From Paludibacteraceae bacterium (GTDB lineage Bacteria; Bacteroidota; Bacteroidia; Bacteroidales; Paludibacteraceae): a stretch of DNA of 36,642 nucleotides. The stretch lies in the NCBI GenBank assembly GCA_017430235.1, contig JAFRNH010000085.1, positions 1-36,642 of the forward strand, read 5' to 3'. Positions 15,534 through 23,242 of the stretch are shown in pieces. Each line of letters begins with the position of its first letter. Within the stretch, counting starts at the first letter, position 1. The notes below the pieces were generated by a model. The model was not told the DNA's origin and searched no databases. It worked only from the letters and a program-made list of their open reading frames with translations. The translations under genes were made by a program, and so were the position numbers.

Positions 15534-16787
15534 CTAAAAATCTAAGCTATCCGCATTAAGCAAAAAATCAAAAAGACCTATTGTAAGAATACCCTCCTCA
15601 TTACGACGAGGCATGATATGATCTTTGACAACAATAATCTTTTTAAAGGAATCCCCAATACTTGTCAGCGAGCGAGATTCTTGTATCTCCTTCTCCCTAT
15701 CTGGGATTGACAAAGCCGACTGCACATAATATTTTTTGCTTCCGAGATTAGCAATAAAATCCACTTCAAGTTGAGTTCGTGTCCATTTTCCATCTTTATC
15801 GGGCTTTCTTATTTCTACCATACCGACATCTACACTGTAACCACGGTTTATCAGTTCATTATAAATGACGTTCTCCATAATATGCGTTTCCTCTTGCTGG
15901 CGCATATCCAAAATGGCATTTCTCAAGCCAATATCCGAGAAATAGTATTTAGAAAGTGTGTTAATATACTTTTTCCCCTTTATATCGTAGCGTATCGCCC
16001 TTTTTAACAAGTATGATTCTGACAAATAGTTAAGATAATTGGATATGGTTTGACTTCCGACATTCACTCTCTTGACACTCTTGAAAGTATTTGACAATTT
16101 AGTGGGATTACACGGAGTCCCTATAGATGATGCCATAATGAGTACCAATTCACGCAGTTCATCATCATTCTTGATTTTATGCTTTTCAACAATATCTGCC
16201 AGATAAACTGTCTCGAACAAATTTTTCAGATAACTTATTTTCTTTTGTTCTGTATCAAAAGATTGTATAAGAGGCAAGCCACCATAAGTGTAATACTCGC
16301 GCCATGCGTCTTGCTTATCGCCTCCTTTAGTCGAATAAAATTCCGAGAATGACAGAGGATTCACATGAATCGTTTCTCCTCGACCTCTAAACTCGGTCGG
16401 AATGTCTGATGACAAAAAATGAGAATTGCTTCCAGTTACATACGTATCTAAATTTTCTATGTGACGAAAGCTATTCAATACATCCACAAACTCACCCATC
16501 ATCTGTACCTCATCGATAATGATATAGTATAAATCTTTGTCCTTAATTCTGTCATGGACGTAGTGGAGCATCAAATCAGGATCTCTCAAATCCTTGTTCA
16601 TGCGATCCTCAAGATCGACCCTGATAATATGATCTTCCGCCACGCCACTTTCTATCAAATAATTATAGAATAAAACATTCAGTAGATATGACTTGCCACA
16701 TCTGCGAATCCCAGTCACCACCTTGACAAAACCATTTCGGCGACTTTCTATCAGTTGTTGTAGATACCTATCTCTTTTTATCTCCAT
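15534..16787 (-). CDS. ATPase of the AAA_14/DUF4143 family
   Basis: The 417-residue product has an N-terminal ATPase (VVTGIRRCGKSYLLNVLF, Walker A around residue 30; YYIIIDEVQMMGEFVDVLN, Walker B). Next come the sensor region YVTGSNSHFLSSDIPTEFRG and the GR-x-x-x-HVNPLSFSEF motif. The C-terminal DUF4143 region has YLKNLFETVYLADIVEKHKI and a LEVDFIAN segment that resembles a restriction-endonuclease-like core. Such proteins are abundant in Bacteroidales and usually exist in many copies; their function is unknown, with defence or toxin-like roles suggested but unproven. Length is usual and motifs are intact. It is convergent with the McrBC-type operon and has its own promoter. Confidence 0.88.
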   Translation of the reverse strand: MEIKRDRYLQQLIESRRNGFVKVVTGIRRCGKSYLLNVLFYNYLIESGVAEDHIIRVDLEDRMNKDLRDPDLMLHYVHDRIKDKDLYYIIIDEVQMMGEFVDVLNSFRHIENLDTYVTGSNSHFLSSDIPTEFRGRGETIHVNPLSFSEFYSTKGGDKQDAWREYYTYGGLPLIQSFDTEQKKISYLKNLFETVYLADIVEKHKIKNDDELRELVLIMASSIGTPCNPTKLSNTFKSVKRVNVGSQTISNYLNYLSESYLLKRAIRYDIKGKKYINTLSKYYFSDIGLRNAILDMRQQEETHIMENVIYNELINRGYSVDVGMVEIRKPDKDGKWTRTQLEVDFIANLGSKKYYVQSALSIPDREKEIQESRSLTSIGDSFKKIIVVKDHIMPRRNEEGILTIGLFDFLLNADSLDF

Positions 16788-16836
16788 TGTTTACATTAAA
16801 TTTTTGACAACCTTGACGTTTTTTTACGATACAAAA
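16783..16836. repeat. Direct repeat, copy 1: leader of the ATPase gene
   Basis: Fifty-four bases covering the ATPase start codon and its leader match 17012-17065 at 51 positions by hand alignment. Copy 1 runs directly into the -7 element TATTTTTG (16832-16839, minus strand), which is damaged in copy 2. Confidence 0.85.
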
Positions 16837-16839
16837 ATA
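16832..16839 (-). promoter_or_regulatory. -7 element of the DUF4143 ATPase gene
   Basis: The minus strand reads TATTTTTG, fitting the TAnnTTTG consensus, about 45 bases before the ATPase ATG. Confidence 0.5.
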
Positions 16840-16866
16840 GTGATTTTTTATACACTTACACAAGTT

Positions 16867-16906
16867 TACATTAAAAATCCGTCAATATTGCCATTTTTTT
16901 AATGTA
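16867..16906. repeat. 11-bp inverted repeat upstream of the ATPase gene
   Basis: TACATTAAAAA (16867-16877) and TTTTTAATGTA (16896-16906) form a perfect inverted repeat with an 18-base spacer. The half-site TACATTAAA also occurs in both 54-base leader copies. It could be an operator, or the terminator of a lost gene. Confidence 0.6.
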
Positions 16907-16978
16907 CAAAAAAAACGGAAGGGATTTCTGTACCCATTTTCAAAACTGGCGAACAATTGCTGGATTTCGTCATTCAAG
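16907..16978 (+). pseudogene. Possible C-terminal remnant of a lost gene
   Basis: One plus-strand frame reads TEGISVPIFKTGEQLLDFVI then QA and a stop near 16981. It looks like the end of a real protein and vaguely resembles an HU-like C-terminus, but no start or upstream body remains. It lies between the two leader repeats. Confidence 0.25.
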
Positions 16979-17011
16979 CCTAAGCCTATAAAATGCGGAG
17001 AACACTATTTG

Positions 17012-17065
17012 TCCATTACTTACATTAAATTTTTGTCAACCTTGACGTTTTTTTACGATACAAAA
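17012..17065. repeat. Direct repeat, copy 2: orphan ATPase-type leader
   Basis: Near-identical to 16783-16836, with three mismatches. The minus-strand start codon is preserved but the frame stops after three codons (ATG GAC AAA TAG), so the gene that once followed is gone. Confidence 0.8.
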
Positions 17066-17204
17066 TTTCTCACCTTCAACTTCCGTAAATTGTGCAATCG
17101 AGAATTGCACAATTTACAACAACTAGTGCGAATTCCTTCATAAAGAACAAAATAAAGTATGATTTATGCCTGCCGAGTTCCTTCCCCATCTCCCAAATAT
17201 TTCG

Positions 17205-17212
17205 TAACTTTG
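17205..17212 (+). promoter_or_regulatory. -7 element before the zinc-ribbon/RhuM gene
   Basis: TAACTTTG lies 27 bases before the ATG at 17239. It is the same octamer as in the promoter before the zinc-ribbon microprotein at 10431-10438. Confidence 0.5.
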
Positions 17213-17238
17213 GAAAATTAAATTACAAGATAATACGT

Positions 17239-17616
17239 ATGAAATCAATCAACATGACCTGTCCGAAATGCCAATCACATGAGGTGCAGTCCGTAGGGAT
17301 CAAGTACCGTTGCCAAGCCTGTGGCTGTGAGTGGCAGTTTGCAGAAGATGCACCCGTGCATGAAAAAACGTTGTCCATCCGCAACAGCACCGCCGAGTTC
17401 CTGATCTTTCAGGCTCAGAGCCAAGCGAACGGGGTGGAAGTGCTGTATGCCAATGAGACTATATGGTGTACACAGAAAGCTATGGCAGCACTCTTTGATG
17501 TGGGGATTCCTGCAATCAGTAAGCATCTAGCCAATGTATTTGAAACAAGAGAACAAACAGAAGAGGCAGTTATTTCCAAAATGGAAACAGCTCAAACGGG
17601 AGTAACCGTCAAGTGA
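17239..17616 (+). pseudogene. Truncated zinc-ribbon + RhuM-like gene
   Basis: From the ATG at 17239 (a longer frame starts at 17092 but would include the promoter) the product has 125 residues. Residues 6-32 are a zinc ribbon (MTCPKCQSHEVQSVGIKYRC, then QACGCEW) like those at the N-terminus of some transposases. Then comes the start of a RhuM-family domain: STAEFLIFQAQSQANGVEVL, ETIWCTQKAMAALFDVGIPA and NVFETREQTEEAVISKME. RhuM proteins are usually over 300 residues; this one stops after the first 80 residues of the domain. In the next frame, GSNRQVKR follows the break and resembles the family continuation, suggesting a frameshift followed by decay. RhuM function is unknown despite the name. 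Confidence 0.7.
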
Positions 17617-17710
17617 AACGTGTGGTTGTCAAATATAGGTTGTTCGGATCATATCATTAAATGTATAAAAATATTTTCTTCGAAAAAGAAACAATAAAAC
17701 CACCCCAACA

Positions 17711-17742
17711 TTTGTATTTTCCATTGAATCCATTTATTTTTG
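17711..17742 (+). promoter_or_regulatory. Promoter of the first TonB-domain gene
   Basis: TTTG (17711-17714), a 20-base spacer and TATTTTTG (17735-17742) form an ideal Bacteroidetes promoter, 25 bases before the ATG at 17768. Confidence 0.7.
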
Positions 17743-17767
17743 TCGAATAACAATAACACAATACACC

Positions 17768-18241
17768 ATGAAACGATTAGCTTTATTAGGAATATGCACA
17801 CTGCTGTGCTTCCCTATCTTTTCACAAGGAGAGAAAGAGGCAGAACAAGTTACAAATGAAAACACCAAACAACCGACCACATCGGCAGGTTCTAACCAAA
17901 CTGTCAACGAGGATGAGGAAGAGTACGCCACCATTTTTGTAAAAGTGGAGAAAAAAGCAGAATTTCCGGGTGGAACTGCGGAATTAATAAGTTTTCTAAA
18001 AACGAATTTACAATACCCTCCAGAAGCAATAAAGGAAAAAATCCAAGGAAAAGTATTTTTGGAATTCGTCATTCAAAAGAATGGAGAGGTCACTGATATT
18101 CGTGTAATAAGAGCTGTTCATCCTTTATTGGATGCTGAAGCTGTCCGCGTGGTAAAGATGATGCCGAAATGGAAACCTGCTGAGGTAAACGGGAAAGCCG
18201 TCAGCTCTCGGTTCACGCTACCAATATCATTCGGATTTTAA
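17768..18241 (+). CDS. Exported TonB C-terminal-domain protein, copy A
   Basis: The 157-residue product starts with a signal peptide (MKRLALLGICTLLCFPIFSQ), then a low-complexity acidic linker to about residue 60. A TonB_C-type domain follows: EFPGGTAELISFLKTNLQYP, VFLEFVIQKNGEVTDIRVI, LLDAEAVRVVKMMPKWKPAE and a C-terminal SSRFTLPISF. Genuine TonB has an uncleaved N-terminal membrane helix and a Pro-rich spacer, neither of which is present. This is therefore a secreted or periplasmic TonB_C domain, not the energy transducer. Its role is unknown; binding to a membrane partner or peptidoglycan is conceivable. The next gene is a tandem copy of equal length. Confidence 0.85.
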   Translation: MKRLALLGICTLLCFPIFSQGEKEAEQVTNENTKQPTTSAGSNQTVNEDEEEYATIFVKVEKKAEFPGGTAELISFLKTNLQYPPEAIKEKIQGKVFLEFVIQKNGEVTDIRVIRAVHPLLDAEAVRVVKMMPKWKPAEVNGKAVSSRFTLPISFGF

Positions 18242-18397
18242 GTCCTATATAAAACATGAAACAATATAGCGTTTTTATTTGGGGGTTAGGTTTCCGTCGC
18301 TGGGCGACACAACGAGAGCACTCCTAAACATTTCATGTCCTTGTTTCATCATTAATTGGATGAATTTTTCTTTGAAAAAGAAACAATCCCCCCAACA

Positions 18398-18429
18398 TTT
18401 GTATTTTCCATTGAATCCATTTATTTTTG
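18398..18429 (+). promoter_or_regulatory. Promoter of the second TonB-domain gene
   Basis: TTTG (18398-18401), a 20-base spacer and TATTTTTG (18422-18429). It is a duplicate of the promoter at 17711-17742, so each tandem gene has its own. Confidence 0.7.
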
Positions 18430-18454
18430 GCGAATAACAATAACACAATACGTC

Positions 18455-18928
18455 ATGAAACGATTAGCTTTATTAGGAATATGCATACTGCTGTGCTTCC
18501 CTATCTTTTCACAAGAAGAGAAAGTGGCAGAACAAGTTACAAACGAAGATTCCGAACAATCGGTCGCAACGGCAGATTTTAGCCAGTTTTTCACCGAAGA
18601 AGATTCCTCCTACGTCTATGAGAGGGTGGATAAAAAAGCGGAATTTCCAGGAGGGACTATGGAACTAATGAAATTTCTAAAATTGAATTTGAATTATCCC
18701 CAAGAAGCACTAGAGGAAATGATTCAAGGAAGAGTATATGTGCAATTTGTCGTTAAAAAGAATGGCGAAATCACAGATATAGTGATTGCCGGTCCTGTTC
18801 ATCCTTTATTGGATGCAGAAGCTGTCCGTGTAGTAAAACTAATGCCCAAATGGATACCTGCTGAGTTTAACGGAAAAGCCGTCAACTCGCGGTTCACGCT
18901 ACCATTATTATTCAAACTCCATATATAA
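18455..18928 (+). CDS. Exported TonB C-terminal-domain protein, copy B
   Basis: The ATG at 18455 gives 157 residues, exactly the length of copy A; an in-frame extension to 18356 covers the promoter and is not used. The signal peptide differs from copy A at one residue within the first 20 (MKRLALLGICILLCFPIFSQ). The mature part is clearly related but diverged: EFPGGTMELMKFLKLNLNYP, VYVQFVVKKNGEITDIVIA and LLDAEAVRVVKLMPKW. The 5' region, including promoter and leader, is nearly identical to that of copy A, while the mature domains differ, which points to a duplication with later change in the exported part or gene conversion at the 5' end. Confidence 0.85.
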   Translation: MKRLALLGICILLCFPIFSQEEKVAEQVTNEDSEQSVATADFSQFFTEEDSSYVYERVDKKAEFPGGTMELMKFLKLNLNYPQEALEEMIQGRVYVQFVVKKNGEITDIVIAGPVHPLLDAEAVRVVKLMPKWIPAEFNGKAVNSRFTLPLLFKLHI

Positions 18929-18929
18929 A

Positions 18930-19001
18930 ACACAGCACCCACCACCCTTCTTGCTCCGCCGTAGTTGCGATACAAACAAAGATGGGTGGTGGGTACTGTG
19001 T
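18930..19001. terminator. Long inverted repeat between convergent genes, probable terminator
   Basis: Eighteen-base arms (18930-18947 and 18984-19001, one mismatch) contain ACCCACCACCC / GGGTGGTGGGT and enclose a 36-base loop. On the minus strand the hairpin is followed by TTTTATATAT, on the plus strand only by TGTTAG. It probably ends the minus-strand lipoprotein transcript and perhaps the TonB-domain gene. The loop is long for a simple terminator. Confidence 0.6.
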
Positions 19002-19038
19002 TGTTAGAGATGCGTTTTTAGTTTTTCTCAATGAGATT

Positions 19039-19536
19039 TCATCTTCTCCTATTTCTTTTTACTAAAACAATAACTAAAACAACAAATGCAATCAGTAATA
19101 TTCCTGCGATCCATAAATTTGTCATAGAGGGATATGAATCAACAGGTCCTATGCCTAAATCGATCACCTTTCCTGAAGGACTATACGAAAGAGAGACTGC
19201 CATATGTTTTTCATTGTCTGTTACAACTATCGTTGAATAATCATAGAATTTTTCCTCTCCAGGTTTGTTTGAAAACCCTTTCTGACCTCCACCAAATTTA
19301 TATTCAATCTCTCCGCTTACATAACTTCTAATAGAATCACGGATATATCCCAGCTGGGTAATAAAAGATTCTCTATCCATATCCTGAAGGAGTGATTCAT
19401 CCGTTTTCTCTATTACTGCATCATAATTTTCATTCATGATACTTGAAACGTATTCTATACTCTCTTCTTTGTGAAAAGTCCCACAACTAACTAATAGCAA
19501 GGACGATAAAATAACATAAAAAATTTTCTGTTTCAT
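19039..19536 (-). CDS. Small lipoprotein with C-terminal membrane anchor
   Basis: The ATG at 19536 gives 165 residues and places the signal at the N-terminus: MKQKIFYVILSSLLLVSC, with the lipid-carrying cysteine in a L-V-S-C box. The middle is a small domain (ENYDAVIEKTDESLL, then DRESFITQLGYIRDSI) resembling DUF3887-type turnover-like domains. Near the end is a hydrophobic helix (MTNLWIAGILLIAFVVLVIV) followed by KRNRRR, a typical membrane anchor with a positive cytoplasmic end. Having both a lipobox and a C-terminal anchor is unusual and would tie both ends of the protein to a membrane, possibly the same one. Function unknown. Confidence 0.75.
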   Translation of the reverse strand: MKQKIFYVILSSLLLVSCGTFHKEESIEYVSSIMNENYDAVIEKTDESLLQDMDRESFITQLGYIRDSIRSYVSGEIEYKFGGGQKGFSNKPGEEKFYDYSTIVVTDNEKHMAVSLSYSPSGKVIDLGIGPVDSYPSMTNLWIAGILLIAFVVLVIVLVKRNRRR

Positions 19537-19790
19537 TCTGATTGATTTTTTATTGAGTTCTATAATGGAGAGTCCCAAAAATCAAAATAATTTAAATTTA
19601 TAGAACCCGCCTAAATTTAAAAATAGTTGTTCATCAATGACAACCCTCCAAAGATAAATTAAATACAATTTTATTGTGCCATTTCTCTCACATAAATTCC
19701 ACCCTATTCAATTTATTGATTATTATTAATTTTCATTATATATACAAACAAAGATCTATTACAATGTTTTATTGCTTGTCAGTCACCGTA

Positions 19791-19812
19791 GAGACGCACG
19801 GCCGTGCGTCTC
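19791..19812. repeat. 22-bp perfect palindrome
   Basis: The sequence GAGACGCACG followed by GCCGTGCGTCTC is its own reverse complement over 22 bases and is far more G+C-rich than its surroundings. From memory, very similar palindromes recur between genes in Bacteroidetes, so I read it as a REP-like dispersed repeat. Confidence 0.7.
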
Positions 19813-19876
19813 CCGTCCTTGCATCTCCACAATGTTTTCCCACAAACGAAAACGAAGATTTCATAAAAAATTTGTA

Positions 19877-19884
19877 TATATTTG
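19877..19884 (+). promoter_or_regulatory. -7 element of the 19926 lipoprotein gene
   Basis: TATATTTG followed by C. A strong GGAGG ribosome-binding site at 19911-19915 precedes the ATG at 19926, which is uncommon in this phylum. Confidence 0.55.
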
Positions 19885-19925
19885 CAAAAGAGTAAGTAAT
19901 AGAATTATATGGAGGGTTCTATAAA

Positions 19926-20408
19926 ATGAAAAACCATATTATATCAACAGTATGGTGCATTATTGTCCTCATAATGGTTGAGTCGTGTGGCGTTAAAAGC
20001 GATGTAGCACCATCATCTGGCACTCTTTCCGCAGATGAGTCACCCAAAATGGTCTTTGTAGAAGGCATTGTTCGTTACGACTCTATTTCGAATGAATATT
20101 CGATGCAGCTTTTAAGCATGCAAAAAAAGGAAGGAAGCGTTAAACAGTTTTCGAACGAATATGATCTGAATCCAACGGAAGGGTTCAATTATGTGTTGCG
20201 TGGAGCTAAGAAGGAGAATATCGCCATATATGGTATGGAGAATCCATTACGTAAGAGATGGGAATATGCCGATGAAGATGGAAAACTCTATTCTAAAGAG
20301 ATAACACAAAAAGAAGCAGATTTTTTCGTTCGAATACCATTGACAAGAGAAGTGACTAAAATAGAATTTAGATATAAAACACAGGTATTGCTCACAGTGC
20401 AGTTATAA
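19926..20408 (+). CDS. Small lipoprotein of unknown function
   Basis: The 160-residue product has a lipoprotein signal ending MVESC (Cys21). The mature part contains a Ser-rich linker and then one compact, probably beta-rich domain with alternating polar and hydrophobic residues, ending EIEFRYKT-like (VTKIEFRYKTQVLLTVQL). No catalytic motif or known family is recognised. The start is fixed by a clear GGAGG 11 bases upstream. It precedes the M64 metallopeptidase gene by 45 bases on the same strand, so the two may be co-transcribed and the lipoprotein could be its partner; that is inference from position only. Confidence 0.75.
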   Translation: MKNHIISTVWCIIVLIMVESCGVKSDVAPSSGTLSADESPKMVFVEGIVRYDSISNEYSMQLLSMQKKEGSVKQFSNEYDLNPTEGFNYVLRGAKKENIAIYGMENPLRKRWEYADEDGKLYSKEITQKEADFFVRIPLTREVTKIEFRYKTQVLLTVQL

Positions 20409-20453
20409 AGTGAGTTCTATCAATGTATTTTATTCTCTTTCAAAGCAATATCA

Positions 20454-21806
20454 ATGAATATGAAAAAGATTCAATTACTTTCAATAGTGTTAATGTTAAC
20501 AGGGTTGGCATCAGCACAAACATATCCCGTTGACACGATTAAGTATATGGGCAGTTTGGACAAATACATCAATCTTGTCTTTTTAGGTGATGGTTATCTA
20601 GAATCAGAGATGGACGTATTTGCTGAAGATGCTCGAAATGCCACAGAAAAATTCTTTTCAATTTCTCCGTGGAAATATTATGAAAATTACTTCAATGTAT
20701 TCATGATTAAAACGCCATCTGAGGAAAGAGGAGCCACCCATACGTCAGATTCACCTGTCAACAATTTCTATGGAACAACCTATGGTTATAATAACATCGA
20801 CCGTTTACTCTATCCCAAGTCGTTAACAGCCACAAGAAAGGTGTTGACTGATAATTTCCCTCAATACGATGTTGTTGTGATGATTGTGAACGATGAAAAG
20901 TATGGAGGTGCTGGCAGTACGGCACTTATGACATTCTCGAAAGCAACTCAATCTATAGAGATTTTCTATCATGAAGTAGGACACGGATTTGCAAATTTAG
21001 CGGACGAATACTGGTTGGATGGATATCAATCAGAGAGACCCAACATGACACAAGTCTCCGACAGAGAATCTGTAAAATGGAAAAATTGGGTAGGTTCCGA
21101 AGATATCGACGTCTACCCTTTCCCTGAAAATGATTCTTGGTATCGACCGCATCAGGCTTGTAGGATGCAATATCTCTATCGTGACTATTGTGCAGTATGT
21201 CGTCAGGCCATCGTCGAAGCAATTCACAAGCATGTGAACCCGATTGATAGTTACGAACCCGACGAAAAAGAGTTACGAATTGGGAATAATTCAGATATGA
21301 CATTCAAACTCAACCTAATCAAGCCGAATCCGAATACTCTTGAAGTGATATGGATGCTGAATGGCGAACCCCTTGACAATCAACAAGACACGATCAGCAT
21401 AGATGATAGCATGTTGGCAGAAGGAAGCAATGAGTTGGTAGCAATGGTAGAAGATACAACGAGTCTCATTCGCATAGATAATCATGCCACCATTCATTCA
21501 CATTCTGTTCATTGGCAATTACAACGCGACGAATCTTCCAACGTAAATCTATTACAGAGTGTTCGTACCGATTTTGTTATTTATCCCGTACCATTTGAAT
21601 CACAGTTGAAGGTGAGTTGCTCCAATGCAAGTCATCCAATGCAGGTCGTTTTGGCTGACTTAATGGGTACGACAGTGGTAAAGTCACAGACTAACAAAGA
21701 AGGCGTTTGTATACTCTCCACCAATCATTTGGCAAACGGAGTATACGTCCTAAGCATATATGACAATGGCAAGTTAACCTACAGTCGCAAGGTGACAAAG
21801 AAATAA
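20454..21806 (+). CDS. M64-family metallopeptidase with T9SS sorting tail
   Basis: The 450-residue product has a signal peptide (MNMKKIQLLSIVLMLTGLAS) and a peptidase M64 domain (IgA peptidase M64, PF09471): INLVFLGDGYLESEM, then the zinc motif HEVGH (173-177) in FYHEVGHGFANLADEYW with Asp184 as the likely third ligand, and the Cys-rich CRMQYLYRDYCAVCR. After a beta-sandwich linker, the last 80 residues are a Por-secretion tail (DFVIYPVPFESQLKV, then ADLMGTTVV and NGVYVLSIYDNGKL). It should be exported by Sec, cross the outer membrane by T9SS and be attached at the surface or released. The substrate is unknown; some relatives cut immunoglobulin A. Confidence 0.92.
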   Translation: MNMKKIQLLSIVLMLTGLASAQTYPVDTIKYMGSLDKYINLVFLGDGYLESEMDVFAEDARNATEKFFSISPWKYYENYFNVFMIKTPSEERGATHTSDSPVNNFYGTTYGYNNIDRLLYPKSLTATRKVLTDNFPQYDVVVMIVNDEKYGGAGSTALMTFSKATQSIEIFYHEVGHGFANLADEYWLDGYQSERPNMTQVSDRESVKWKNWVGSEDIDVYPFPENDSWYRPHQACRMQYLYRDYCAVCRQAIVEAIHKHVNPIDSYEPDEKELRIGNNSDMTFKLNLIKPNPNTLEVIWMLNGEPLDNQQDTISIDDSMLAEGSNELVAMVEDTTSLIRIDNHATIHSHSVHWQLQRDESSNVNLLQSVRTDFVIYPVPFESQLKVSCSNASHPMQVVLADLMGTTVVKSQTNKEGVCILSTNHLANGVYVLSIYDNGKLTYSRKVTKK

Positions 21807-21975
21807 GATTCATATCGACAGATACGCTCAAACAATAGACGAATCTATTTGGCAACGACCCAATAGATTTTTAAATTTGTCCGATGATAATAAACACAAT
21901 CAATTGGTCAAAATGGTTCTGCCGATTATTGTGAAGGGAAAAGATTCAGAACCATACAAACGGACATTAAAAGAA

Positions 21976-23226
21976 ATGATACTCAAAACGATTCAAAATT
22001 TTTTATTCGTAACACTGTGCTCATCGATGCTTTTCTCTTGTTATGTAGACGAATTGGATGATGATACAAATGACAACGAGGAAAAGAAAGAACTATTTTC
22101 TATCGCTACCGCAGACGATTTATATCGTTTTGCCTCGCGAGTGAACGACGGGGAAAATGAGTTAAATGCAGAATTAACAGCAGACATTGACATCACGGGC
22201 AATGAATGGATTCCAATCGGATACAAAGGTTCAAATCGATATTTAGGTGTTTTTCAGGGGAACGGACATATTATCACGGGACTAACCATCACTGAAAATA
22301 ATAAAATATATGAATATGGGAATTTCTATTCAGCTGGTTTATTCGGAAGAATCGGCTCTGGAGGAAAAGTAATGAACGTTAAATTAAAGGATGTTTCTAT
22401 CCTATTACCTAATTATTATTCAATAGGAGGAATAGCGGGAAATTCAGAGGGTGAGATTACGAACTGCACCGTTTCTGGTTCTATTGAAGCTTTGGGTGAT
22501 GTTGGAGGTATCGCAGGTCTAACTTCGAAACCAATCTCCAATTGTATCAATAACGCCGATGTAAAAATCTATAGCGTGGAATCAGGAGGAGTTGGAGGAA
22601 TAGTCGGACTGACGTCAAGCCATGTAATATCATGTAAAAATTATGGCAAGATAGAGGGTCACATTTATGTTGGTGGTATCATAGGAACGTCTGGTAAAAA
22701 CTCCATTCTATTCAATTTGGAAAACTACGGAGATGTGTCATCAGAAGAAACGAACAGAGAAACCTTAGTTGGCGGAATCGTTGGAAGGGCAGCATGCAAA
22801 ATTTACAACTGCGTCAACTACGGGAAAATATCGGGATATTGGAATATTGGAGGTATTGTTGGAGGAGTTACGGAAGGCACCTATATCTTTTTAGAATTTG
22901 AAGATGATGAAATAGTTGACGCCTATATAGAAAACTGTGTAAACCTAGGAATAGTAGAAGGAACGAAAGAGGCACATGCTATAATCGGTCACATATATAC
23001 CACAGATTTGAGGGATAGAATCAAACTTACCGCATCCATCGAAAATTGCTTCTACGATGCCAATATAAATCATGACGCAACAGATGAAAATGCCTCAGCA
23101 ATAGATGAAAACACGTTAAGCACACTCAACCGATGGGTTTCTCAAAAAACACCAGTTGACAAAAATGAGGGCTTTAAAATCTGGCGTGTGGATGAAAATG
23201 GAAAATTAGTGATTACAAAAAATTAA
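21976..23226 (+). CDS. GLUG-repeat lipoprotein, copy A
   Basis: The ATG at 21976 gives 416 residues, close to the 414 of the next gene, and starts with a lipoprotein signal (MILKTIQNFLFVTLCSSMLF then SC); frames extending further upstream lack a signal. After a short acidic linker comes the common surface-protein motif TADDLYRFASRVNDGENELN followed by ADIDITG. The body has GLUG-type repeats (PF07581): for example SIGGIAGNSEGEITNC, DVGGIAGLTSKPISNC, VGGIVGLTSSHVISC and IGGIVGG, which should form a right-handed beta-helix. Such proteins are usually adhesins or glycan binders at the cell surface. The paralogue follows 16 bases later, so an operon is likely. Confidence 0.85.
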   Translation: MILKTIQNFLFVTLCSSMLFSCYVDELDDDTNDNEEKKELFSIATADDLYRFASRVNDGENELNAELTADIDITGNEWIPIGYKGSNRYLGVFQGNGHIITGLTITENNKIYEYGNFYSAGLFGRIGSGGKVMNVKLKDVSILLPNYYSIGGIAGNSEGEITNCTVSGSIEALGDVGGIAGLTSKPISNCINNADVKIYSVESGGVGGIVGLTSSHVISCKNYGKIEGHIYVGGIIGTSGKNSILFNLENYGDVSSEETNRETLVGGIVGRAACKIYNCVNYGKISGYWNIGGIVGGVTEGTYIFLEFEDDEIVDAYIENCVNLGIVEGTKEAHAIIGHIYTTDLRDRIKLTASIENCFYDANINHDATDENASAIDENTLSTLNRWVSQKTPVDKNEGFKIWRVDENGKLVITKN

Positions 23227-23242
23227 AATAATACCAAGAAAC

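Larger units (their letters stand above)
19537..19925. other. Intergenic region between divergent lipoprotein genes
   Basis: Contains the perfect palindrome at 19791-19812 and a plus-strand promoter at 19877-19884. A 73-codon frame at 19674-19895 spans the palindrome and promoter and is not a gene. Confidence 0.6.

Noticed and set aside
17092-17238. N-terminal extension of the zinc-ribbon/RhuM frame
   Set aside because: It contains the -7 element at 17205 and has no domain similarity.
19674-19895. 73-codon frame upstream of the 19926 lipoprotein gene
   Set aside because: It spans the palindrome and the promoter and has no protein-like features.
21877-21975. Longer start (TTG) for GLUG lipoprotein copy A
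   Set aside because: The signal peptide begins at the ATG at 21976 and that length matches the paralogue.
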